From NCBI GenBank assembly GCA_964196155.1, contig CAXMRP010000175.1, positions 1 to 22,766 on the forward strand: a stretch of DNA of 22,766 nt. The letters are read 5' to 3'. The notes beneath the pieces are model-generated. The model worked only from the letters and a program-made list of their open reading frames with translations, did not search any database and had not been told where the DNA came from. The position numbers and the translations under genes were made by a program. This DNA is from CAXMRP01 sp964196155 (GTDB lineage: Bacteria; Pseudomonadota; Alphaproteobacteria; Rhizobiales; Afifellaceae). Below, piece by piece: positions 16,849-22,766 of this stretch; the stretch's first letter is position 1; each line of letters starts with the position of its first letter.

Positions 16849-16896
16849 GCAATTTCATGGATAAGCGGTTCCCGGTTTTCCGCCCGGAAACTGCCC
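16849..16896. repeat. Dispersed rhizobial-type palindrome between convergent genes
   Basis: GCGGTTCCCGG (16865-16875) pairs with CCGGAAACTGC (16884-16894) around an 8-base loop, with one wobble and one mismatch. The whole stretch from GCAATTTC to GAAACTGC resembles, from memory, a repeat frequent in Rhizobiales (CGGAAAACCGG core, GGAATTGC end). Lying between convergent genes, it could help end transcription on both strands, although there is no strong U-run. Confidence 0.65.
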
Positions 16897-16904
16897 AACA
16901 AAAA

Positions 16905-17720
16905 TCAGATTCCTGTGATGCCACTCACGCCATTTGCCGCATCGACCAGCGCCCGATCCTCCACAATGAACGACATGCCATGCCAGCCATACTGAACGAA
17001 TGGCGATAGCTTGAAGTGTGGATGATTGACAAAGGCTTCCAGCATTGCCCGCCGCTCGCCGGCCAACTGCCGGTCGGAGATGCAGAAATAATCGTCAAAC
17101 GCGATAATCGACCCTTGCTTGATACGGGGCATCAGGAAACTGAGGACAATTTTCGTCGAGCTGTAGAGATCGCAATCCACATAGGCGAGCGCGATGTCGG
17201 TTGGAAGGTCGGGCGCATCGGCCGCCACATCACCGATTGTCTCGTCATAGTAGCCCGGCACGGTCCGGTAGGCGGTAGCGGGAATACCGTTTTTCCTGCA
17301 TAGCGCACGGAACGTATCGACGCTGGTCGCCATTTTGCCGCGCTTCCAGCCTGGATGATAATCGTCGGTGCCGTCTTGCTCGGGTAGGCCTTGAAAACTG
17401 TCAAACGCCCACATCATTCTCTGGCGCTTGTGGCGGCGGATTTCCCTGTGGGCAAGGTTGAAGGTTGTGCCGCCATGGGAGCCGAACTCGGCATAGTCCC
17501 CGGTGATTCCGTTAAACGCCAGCGCTTTGAAGGCACGGCGCATGAACTCCCGGCGATGATCGCGCTCCGATATCTCCTGATCGGAACGATAAAACCTCCG
17601 CGCTATCCGCCGCAAAATACGGTAGGCGGGCATCAACAGCCGGACGAGGATTTCCGAATTTCGTTCAGACATGCCCGCCGTCTTGCCATGGCCGAACCGG
17701 GGCCGCAATGGCCAGATCAT
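16905..17720 (-). CDS. TylF/MycF-like class I SAM-dependent methyltransferase
   Basis: This 271-residue protein resembles the TylF/MycF (macrocin O-methyltransferase) family. The SAM-binding loop is GDYAEFGSHGGTTFNLA, followed by WAFDSFQGLPEQDGTDD. The metal/acid segment is ALAYVDCDLYSSTKIVLSFL, and SIIAFDDYFC lies near the end of the fold. Bacterial relatives often act on sugars or small metabolites; the substrate here is unknown. The ATG at 17720 overlaps the TGA of the phosphoesterase as ATGA, which favours this start by translational coupling; ATG 17672 (16 residues shorter) is the alternative. Its linkage to the helicase and phosphoesterase genes is unusual and may be only shared transcription. 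Confidence 0.85.
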   Translation of the reverse strand: MIWPLRPRFGHGKTAGMSERNSEILVRLLMPAYRILRRIARRFYRSDQEISERDHRREFMRRAFKALAFNGITGDYAEFGSHGGTTFNLAHREIRRHKRQRMMWAFDSFQGLPEQDGTDDYHPGWKRGKMATSVDTFRALCRKNGIPATAYRTVPGYYDETIGDVAADAPDLPTDIALAYVDCDLYSSTKIVLSFLMPRIKQGSIIAFDDYFCISDRQLAGERRAMLEAFVNHPHFKLSPFVQYGWHGMSFIVEDRALVDAANGVSGITGI

Positions 17721-18436
17721 ACGCGGGCAGTGCGATCTCGGTCCGGGCGCAGCGCCGCCGCCCCAATCGCATGAACCTGCCGCGTGCCAAGCATATAAGT
17801 GCGCAAGCCGCCGTGGCCAAAATACCGGGCGAAGGCCGGATCAAGCACGTTGAGCCCACCGGTGAGCACACCGAATGCCGGAACGATCAGCCGGCTTTGG
17901 TCGCAGACAAAGGCCCGCCGCCGCACGGTGCGCCCGCGCGTGCGAATTTTGGCAACCGGATGCAGATGCCCGGCGATATTGCCACTATCGCCGCCACCCG
18001 TGGATTCGCCCGGCTCATGGCAAAGATGCAGGCCGTCCAGTTGAATATGATCCGCCACATCGCCGCCGATATGCGCCGGAAGTTCGGGGTCGTGATTGCC
18101 GGTGATCCACAACCAGTCGCGGCCGGCCTGAAGGGCGGTAATCTGCCGGGTCTGATCGCCCAGCCGGTCCGGTCCGCCCCGGTCGTGGAAACTGTCACCC
18201 AGACAGATCACCAGCGCGGGATTTCGCCGTGCGATCAGCTGCGTCAGATTGAGCAACGTCGCCCGCGTGTCATAGGGCGGCAGAAAGTTTTTTCGCACGC
18301 GCCCGACACCGAAGCTGGTCGCTTTTTCCAGATGAAGGTCGGCGACAATCAGTGCCCGATGGTCAGGCAGCCACACCGCACCGGCCGGATCGAGTGCGAT
18401 GCGAACGCCGGCCAGATGAACCGGTAGTTCAGCCAT
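17717..18436 (-). CDS. pdeM: Ligase-associated DNA-damage-response metallophosphoesterase (PdeM type)
   Basis: This 239-residue calcineurin-like metallophosphoesterase has the full set of metal ligands: D33 and H35 (VADLHLEKATSFG), D81 (CLGDSFHDRGG), N114 and H115 (TGNHD), H140 (LCHEPG), H157 and H159 (GHLHP). The sequence and neighbourhood match the family found with an Lhr-like helicase, an exonuclease and an ATP-dependent ligase in bacterial DNA-repair clusters. The ATG at 18436 lies inside the helicase gene, overlapping it by eight bases. The much longer frame to 18775 is helicase-coding sequence in another frame and is rejected. No ligase or exonuclease gene occurs in this window. Confidence 0.9.
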   Translation of the reverse strand: MAELPVHLAGVRIALDPAGAVWLPDHRALIVADLHLEKATSFGVGRVRKNFLPPYDTRATLLNLTQLIARRNPALVICLGDSFHDRGGPDRLGDQTRQITALQAGRDWLWITGNHDPELPAHIGGDVADHIQLDGLHLCHEPGESTGGGDSGNIAGHLHPVAKIRTRGRTVRRRAFVCDQSRLIVPAFGVLTGGLNVLDPAFARYFGHGGLRTYMLGTRQVHAIGAAALRPDRDRTARV

Positions 18437-21101
18437 TTCCAGACGATCGACGTCGCGCTGGGCGGCGGCGCCCTTCGGACCGTCCTCCTGCGCGATCGCG
18501 CGGTTGGCGTATTGCCGGTTCAATACCATCGTTGACGGCCGCTCCATTTGTCCAGGGATCGCCACCGGTCTCCAGTTCGCCCGGTGCAATGCCGGCGGCC
18601 TCGGCGATAAGATCATCGTTCGCGTCGCCGGCCACCGCCTCCCGGCCAATGTCGAGAAGGATAGGCACCGACAGTGGCGAAACGCGCTCAAGCTGTTGAT
18701 GCACGATTCGCCCCTTGATGCGCGACAACATTTCGCCCAACCGCCGAATATCAAGAAGTCCCGATGCAGCGTCATCGCGGGTGGCCTGTAGCAGGATGTG
18801 GTCCGGTTCGTGCTCGCGCAAGACGTCGTAAATCAGATCGGTGGAGACGGTGACTTGCCGGCCGGTCTTTTCCAGGCCCGGATGCCGGCGTTGAATCAGG
18901 CCGGAAATCACGGCGCAGGTCCGGAAGGTGCGTTTCAGCATGTAGGAGTCGGCCAGCCAGTCCTCCAGATCGTCGCCCAGCATATCCTCATCGAACAGGG
19001 CGCCGAGGCTTGGCTCACCTCGGGCAAAAATCGCGCCCATATCGCGCAGGCCCCACACGGCAATCGAATAATCGCTGGCGACGAAACCCAGCGGTCGCGC
19101 ACCGGCTCGCTCCAACCGGCGGGTGAGCAACATGCCAAGTGTCTGATGGGCTAGGCGGCCCTCGAACGGAAAGGCGACCATGTAGAATTTGTCGGCGCGC
19201 GGAAACGTTTCGACCAGCAGCTGGTCGCGTTTGGGCAGCAGCGACTTTTCCGCCTGCAACCGCAGCCAGCCAGCAACCTGTGGCGGCAACTGATCCCAGC
19301 TTTGCGGGTCGGCCAACATGCCGCGCACTACGTCGGCCAGATAAGTAGAGAGCGGAAATTTACCGCCGGCATAGGAGGGAATGCGGGCATCCTCAGTCTG
19401 CGCTGGGGTCACATAAACGGTGTTTTCGCGGATGCCTTCAAATCGCAGCGTCGTGCCGGAAAAACGGAACGTGTCGCCTTTGACCAGCGCTTCGATGAAC
19501 CCTTCCTCGATCTTGCCGAGCGCCCGCCCGCCACGGCCGATCGACGACACGCGCCTGATCTGCCGGATTAGCAGCATTGGTGCCTCGACAATTGTGCCAA
19601 CGTTCAACCGGTATTGCTGGGCGATGCGCGGATGGGTCAGCGCCCACAAACCGTCCTTGCGTTTGCGGATGCGGGCGTGCCGTTCATAGACCCGCAGCGC
19701 ATAGCCACCAGTCGCCACAAAATCGACACAGCGCTCAAATGTTTCCCAATCCAAAGTACGGTAGGACTCACTGGCAGTAATTTCGTTGAAAAGCGTAACG
19801 GCATCGAACGGTTCGGCAACCGCTGCGCCCAATATATGCTGGCACAATACATCCAGCGCACCGGGCTTCAGCGCTGGCGTATCCTGATGACCCAGATAAT
19901 TGGCATTGAGCGCCGCCTGACATTCCAGCGCTTCGAACCGGTTGGCCGGCACCAGCAGGCCGCGCGAAGGCTCATCCATCCGGTGATTGGCCCGGCCGAT
20001 CCGCTGCGCCAGACGACTTGCCCCCTTTGGCGCGCCGACGTGGATTACCAGATCAACATCGCCCCAATCGATGCCCAGATCCAGCGTCGAAGTTGCGACC
20101 ACAGCCCGTAATTTGCCCGCTGCCATTGCCGCCTCCACCTTGCGGCGCTGGCCTTGATCCAGCGAACCGTGATGCAGTGCAATCGGCAGACTGTCGGCGT
20201 TGGCCGCCCACAGCCCCTGGAACAGCAATTCGGCTTGGGACCTTGTGTTGACGAAAAGCAGGCTTGTGCGATGCGCTTTTACCGCCTCATAGATGGCGGG
20301 AATGGCGTGGCGCGCCGAATGACCCGACCACGGCATCCGCTCTTCAGTCTCAATGATGTTGATCTGCGGCCGCGCCCCGCCTGTGACCTCAATTCGATCT
20401 GCCAGCGACCGGCCAGTGCCCACATTATCGGTGGTTTCGTCATGTTGGGCGGCAAGCCAGGCACACAGATCGTCCGGTTCGGCGACGGTTGCTGAAAGGC
20501 CGATGGTTTGTAAGCCTGGCGCCAGCGCCCGAAGCCGTGACAGACCGAGCGCCAGCAGATCGCCGCGTTTGGAGATGACCAGCGAATGAAGTTCGTCGAA
20601 AATAATGGTCTTGAGCCGTAAGAAAAACCGGCGAGCATCTTTTTGCGCAATCAGCAGTGCAATCTGCTCAGGCGTCGTCAGCAAGATATCGGGCGGAACG
20701 ATCTTCTGCCGCCGCCGCTTGTGGGCCGAGGTGTCGCCGGTGCGGGTCTCGATGCGAATCGGCAGATCCATTTCAGTGACCGGCTGGGTCAAATTTCGCT
20801 CAATATCGACGGCCAGCGCCTTGAGCGGCGAAACATAAAGCGTGTGCGGGCCGAAAACTGGCTCACCCGGTCGTGCCGGTCCGCTCTGGTGAAGATCAAC
20901 GAGGCTCGGCAGAAAACCCGCCATGGTCTTGCCGGCGCCGGTCGGCGCAATCAGCAGCACCGAATGCCCGGCCTGCGCCCGCGCCAGAAGGTCAAGCTGA
21001 TGCGGACGCGGCTGCCATCCACGGCCAGCAAACCAATCGGAAAATAGCGCCGGCAGTCCGCCAGAATCCGGCGCCTTGGTCAGAGCGTCATCCATCTCCA
21101 T
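18429..21101 (-). CDS. Ligase-associated DNA-damage-response DEXH-box helicase (Lhr-like)
   Basis: This 890-residue superfamily 2 helicase is related to the Lhr core. Motif I is APTGAGKT (K58) after the Q-like segment PRPHQLDLLA. TTPEQIALL follows. Motif II is DELH (169-172), motif III SATV is near 203, and motif VI QRIGRANHR is at about 366-374. The C-terminal half continues with the Lhr-type winged-helix and barrel region (for example RRVSSIGRGGRALGKIEEGF, LGFVASDYSIAVWGL). The tail is Arg/Gly-rich and basic. It is expected to translocate on single-stranded DNA and unwind DNA or RNA:DNA in repair. It overlaps pdeM by eight bases. ATG 21101 or 21095 can start it; neither has a convincing Shine-Dalgarno. 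Confidence 0.93.
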   Translation of the reverse strand: MEMDDALTKAPDSGGLPALFSDWFAGRGWQPRPHQLDLLARAQAGHSVLLIAPTGAGKTMAGFLPSLVDLHQSGPARPGEPVFGPHTLYVSPLKALAVDIERNLTQPVTEMDLPIRIETRTGDTSAHKRRRQKIVPPDILLTTPEQIALLIAQKDARRFFLRLKTIIFDELHSLVISKRGDLLALGLSRLRALAPGLQTIGLSATVAEPDDLCAWLAAQHDETTDNVGTGRSLADRIEVTGGARPQINIIETEERMPWSGHSARHAIPAIYEAVKAHRTSLLFVNTRSQAELLFQGLWAANADSLPIALHHGSLDQGQRRKVEAAMAAGKLRAVVATSTLDLGIDWGDVDLVIHVGAPKGASRLAQRIGRANHRMDEPSRGLLVPANRFEALECQAALNANYLGHQDTPALKPGALDVLCQHILGAAVAEPFDAVTLFNEITASESYRTLDWETFERCVDFVATGGYALRVYERHARIRKRKDGLWALTHPRIAQQYRLNVGTIVEAPMLLIRQIRRVSSIGRGGRALGKIEEGFIEALVKGDTFRFSGTTLRFEGIRENTVYVTPAQTEDARIPSYAGGKFPLSTYLADVVRGMLADPQSWDQLPPQVAGWLRLQAEKSLLPKRDQLLVETFPRADKFYMVAFPFEGRLAHQTLGMLLTRRLERAGARPLGFVASDYSIAVWGLRDMGAIFARGEPSLGALFDEDMLGDDLEDWLADSYMLKRTFRTCAVISGLIQRRHPGLEKTGRQVTVSTDLIYDVLREHEPDHILLQATRDDAASGLLDIRRLGEMLSRIKGRIVHQQLERVSPLSVPILLDIGREAVAGDANDDLIAEAAGIAPGELETGGDPWTNGAAVNDGIEPAIRQPRDRAGGRSEGRRRPARRRSSGNG

Positions 21102-21145
21102 CAGGTACTGCGCTCACTTGCCGCTGTCGAGCGGCCCGTTTCATC

Positions 21146-21174
21146 TGGACTCTGTCTGCTATCGTAAAGATAGT
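21146..21174 (+). promoter_or_regulatory. Possible promoter with CTATC/GATAG hairpin, helicase-RAMA intergenic region
   Basis: The 124-base divergent intergenic region has TGGACT (21146-21151), a 17-base spacer and GATAGT (21169-21174), a weak sigma-70-like pair pointing at the SeqA-N/RAMA-like gene. The inverted repeat CTATC-gtaaa-GATAG (21159-21173) overlaps it. A second perfect hairpin, GCCGCT-gtcg-AGCGGC (21120-21135), stands closer to the helicase start. Confidence 0.35.
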
Positions 21175-21225
21175 AATTCCAATGTGGGTCGTGGCGCGCT
21201 TGAAATATGGCGCGGGCAGGGTGTG

Positions 21226-21837
21226 ATGACCAAGGGCAAATCGTCGAAAAAGAAACGCGGCATAAAAAATGCCGGAATCAGCAAAACCCGGCAACAAGAA
21301 GCACGGCCAAAAAAATCCCGGCGCAAGGACGCGCAAGGCGCTGACGCGGCTTCCGGAATTGCGTCAGATCACGACCGCAAAATTACCATCGACATTGATG
21401 TGCATCGGCGGATCGAGGCGGCCCGCATCACATTTGAGGAATCCGACAATACAATATTGCGCCGCATTCTTGGGCTTGATGGCAGCGCTGGTAATCCCCG
21501 CACTGGACAACTGGCCAATGGCACGCCGGCCAAGGGTGCCCGCGCCAAAAGCGGTGGTGTCTCTGATGGTGGTTGGTCGAAAATCAGCCGCACTGGCCTG
21601 GCAATATTCTTGCCCAACGGTACAAAATTGCGCGCAGCCTACGGCGGTATAAGTTTTGAAGGTATGATTGCCAAAGGGGCATGGGCAGTCGGCGGCGGCA
21701 CTCACAAGTCTCCATCAGCGGCGCTGAATGCGGTGGCCCGGACCGGGGCTGGTCGGCCGGTGAATTTGAACGGATGGCGGCATTGGGAAGTGTTACCGCC
21801 CGGTGCAAAGGCATGGGTTCGGTTGGCCGAGCTATGA
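21226..21837 (+). CDS. Basic protein with SeqA-N-like segment and RAMA/DUF4357-like domain
   Basis: This 203-residue protein has three parts. The first 50 residues are very basic and disordered-looking (TKGKSSKKKRG, PKKSRRK). Residues 52-85 (KITIDIDVHRRIEAARITF, then ESDNTILRRILGLD) closely resemble the SeqA N-terminal ribbon-helix-helix dimerisation unit. After a Gly/Ala linker, residues about 119-203 (LPNGTKLRAAYGGISFEGMI, then HKSPSAALNAVA, then LNGWRHWEVL) resemble the RAMA/DUF4357 fold, linked to recognition of modified DNA or restriction systems. ATG 21226 follows CAGGGTGTG; the frame back to 21076 runs antisense to the helicase gene and is rejected. The gene is divergent from the repair helicase. 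Family assignment is from motif memory and function is unknown. Confidence 0.75.
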   Translation: MTKGKSSKKKRGIKNAGISKTRQQEARPKKSRRKDAQGADAASGIASDHDRKITIDIDVHRRIEAARITFEESDNTILRRILGLDGSAGNPRTGQLANGTPAKGARAKSGGVSDGGWSKISRTGLAIFLPNGTKLRAAYGGISFEGMIAKGAWAVGGGTHKSPSAALNAVARTGAGRPVNLNGWRHWEVLPPGAKAWVRLAEL

Positions 21838-21838
21838 T

Positions 21839-21855
21839 GCTCCGCGCACCGGGGC
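21839..21855 (+). terminator. Weak terminator-like hairpin after the RAMA-domain gene
   Basis: GCTCCG (21839-21844) pairs with CGGGGC (21850-21855), with one G-T pair and a five-base loop, starting one base after the stop codon. The downstream tract (GTATTTATT) is only mildly T-rich, so termination is uncertain. Confidence 0.3.
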
Positions 21856-22119
21856 TGGCGTATTTATTCAAGGGACAGGGTGGCTCTTTGCCGGTTCGTC
21901 CGTGCGATCTGCGACAAGAGTCTGGATATATTCAATCTTGAATCAGAAGATGAACCGGATATCAACCAGTCTGAAAACTGCGCGAGATGGTGAGCGTAAG
22001 TAGCTCAGTTCAAACCGAAAACTTCAGATTGATCTGGCGACCCAAGGTGAGCATTTGGTCGAACAAAGCCCTTCAGCGTCATTCGATCCAATTGCCCGCC
22101 ATTTAGTTTGTCGCCATCC
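21856..22119. other. Intergenic stretch without recognised gene
   Basis: No convincing coding frame, RNA gene or repeat was seen here. It separates the convergent RAMA-domain gene and the small secreted-protein gene. Confidence 0.5.
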
Positions 22120-22470
22120 TCAATTAAATCCAAATGCCGGGATAATTTGCTCACAAATATACCGTATCCGGCACCGCGGCGTATCGGCGGTCGCCTCATA
22201 GGTCTGGCGAGCCCGTTCGTTGAAGTCGCAATAACTGGTGCTTGCCACAAATCGCGAATAACGGGTGTTGGTGATCGACAGAACAACTGAACCCGACTGC
22301 GCGATGGTTGCGTTGACCTGTTGACAACTCATCTGGCGAACGTCCGGCCGGGCGTGGGCCTTCGATGCGATAAGCACGGAGGCAATGGCAATAAACAGGA
22401 CCGCGCCAACTGCGCCGATACGGCCGTGCTGTTGGTGGGCGGCGCGGCGGCGGGGTGTCAGGACTGTCAT
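22120..22470 (-). CDS. Small secreted four-cysteine protein
   Basis: This 116-residue predicted exported protein has a basic n-region (TPRRRAAHQQHGR), a hydrophobic core (IGAVGAVLFIAIASVLIAS) and a likely cleavage after KAHA, followed by RPDVRQMSC. The mature chain of about 75 residues has four cysteines (MSC, SYCDF, RCRI, YICE), enough for two disulfides. The layout recalls small rhizobial periplasmic proteins with an ARPDTR..MSC N-terminus; function is unknown to me. Three consecutive ATG codons stand at the start (22476, 22473, 22470). GGAG abuts the first, so the third, six bases away, is the best initiation codon. Confidence 0.75.
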   Translation of the reverse strand: MTVLTPRRRAAHQQHGRIGAVGAVLFIAIASVLIASKAHARPDVRQMSCQQVNATIAQSGSVVLSITNTRYSRFVASTSYCDFNERARQTYEATADTPRCRIRYICEQIIPAFGFN

Positions 22471-22628
22471 CATCATCTCCAGAAACTGAGTAACGAGGCC
22501 ACAATCCCGATTGGAGCGGCCTCCGATTGCAGGACATGTAATCGTCCCATGTTGGTCTTTGATGTCGTGTTTTGTTTCAATTGTTACAGCCCCTGCGATA
22601 ATTGCCGGAATCTGGGCCGATTTTGAGG
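22471..22628. other. Intergenic region between secreted-protein gene and IS element
   Basis: It probably holds the promoter of the secreted-protein gene. No clear promoter boxes, coding frame or RNA gene could be supported. Confidence 0.4.
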
Positions 22629-22766
22629 CTTATACCAACCCGCACTGATCAGCACTCATAGGCCCAGTCGCGCATGCCGATGGACATTATGCGCCACGGC
22701 TGGTCGATGAGCTTGTTCCAGGCCTCGCAGCAATGGGCGACGATGTCATCGTAGGATTTGAACACT
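22629..22766 (-). mobile_element. 3' end of an IS630-family insertion sequence (cut by window edge)
   Basis: This contains the end of a transposase gene and the short non-coding IS end. The left boundary is approximate: the GCTTATACCAACC stretch (22629-22640) looks like an IS end with possible TA target dinucleotides, but the other end is not in the window, so inverted repeats could not be compared. Confidence 0.6.
22649..22766 (-). CDS. IS630-family transposase, C-terminal fragment
   Basis: The frame enters from the right edge and stops at TGA 22649-22651. The 39 visible residues include FKSYDDIVAHCCEAWNKLI, then PWRIMSIGMRDWAYEC. This is the characteristic C-terminus of IS630-type DDE transposases (DIV-HCC-AWNKLIDQPW-IMSIG-RDW). 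The catalytic residues lie outside the window, so integrity of the element cannot be judged. Confidence 0.85.
   Translation of the reverse strand, partial: VFKSYDDIVAHCCEAWNKLIDQPWRIMSIGMRDWAYEC

Noticed and set aside
18437..18775. N-terminal extension of the phosphoesterase
   Set aside because: These codons lie inside the helicase gene in another frame and show no family similarity; the phosphoesterase begins at MAELPVHL.
1..22766. CRISPR array, tRNA or rRNA genes, prophage or toxin-antitoxin locus
   Set aside because: No regularly spaced repeats, cloverleaf-like genes or matching gene pairs were seen on either strand.

Overview
The window reads as chromosomal DNA of an alphaproteobacterium, most probably a member of the Hyphomicrobiales (Rhizobiales). 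Three things point that way: a PodJ-type polarity protein, the alphaproteobacterial TSUP/TIGR02186 gene pair, and two copies of dispersed palindromic repeats that I remember as common in rhizobial genomes. All calls come from reading the sequence; no database search was run.

Layout. Positions 310-7244 (minus strand) hold a compact fatty-acid or acyl-CoA degradation operon. In transcription order it contains a ~600-residue acyl-CoA dehydrogenase, a small RHH-like protein, a thiolase, a cupin, a FadJ/FadB-type hydratase/dehydrogenase and a DsbA-fold isomerase (2-hydroxychromene-2-carboxylate isomerase type). Upstream lies a MerR-family regulator gene (7501-7917, minus). Matching TTACGTAA-centred palindromes sit in front of both the regulator and the dehydrogenase, which suggests one autoregulated beta-oxidation regulon.

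Positions 8216-12832 (plus) encode a very large PodJ-like protein: a cytoplasmic coiled-coil region, one membrane span, Sel1 repeats and a C-terminal peptidoglycan-binding domain. It is followed by an exported cupredoxin-like protein overlapping a ten-span, histidine-bearing membrane protein of unknown function (12931-14887). Next, under its own likely promoter, comes a TSUP (TauE/SafE) permease with a tightly coupled TIGR02186 membrane-anchored periplasmic protein (15071-16847).

On the minus strand, 21101 down to 16905 is a tightly overlapping cluster: a ligase-associated DEXH-box helicase, the PdeM-type metallophosphoesterase and a TylF/MycF-like methyltransferase. Divergent from the helicase is a basic protein that joins a SeqA-N-like segment to a RAMA/DUF4357-like domain (21226-21837). 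The window ends with a small four-cysteine secreted protein (minus) and the 3' end of an IS630-type transposase running off the right edge.

The best candidates for something undescribed are the cupredoxin-like/polytopic membrane pair and the SeqA-N/RAMA-like protein divergent from the repair helicase. The clearest regulatory signal is the matched pair of MerR-type operators.
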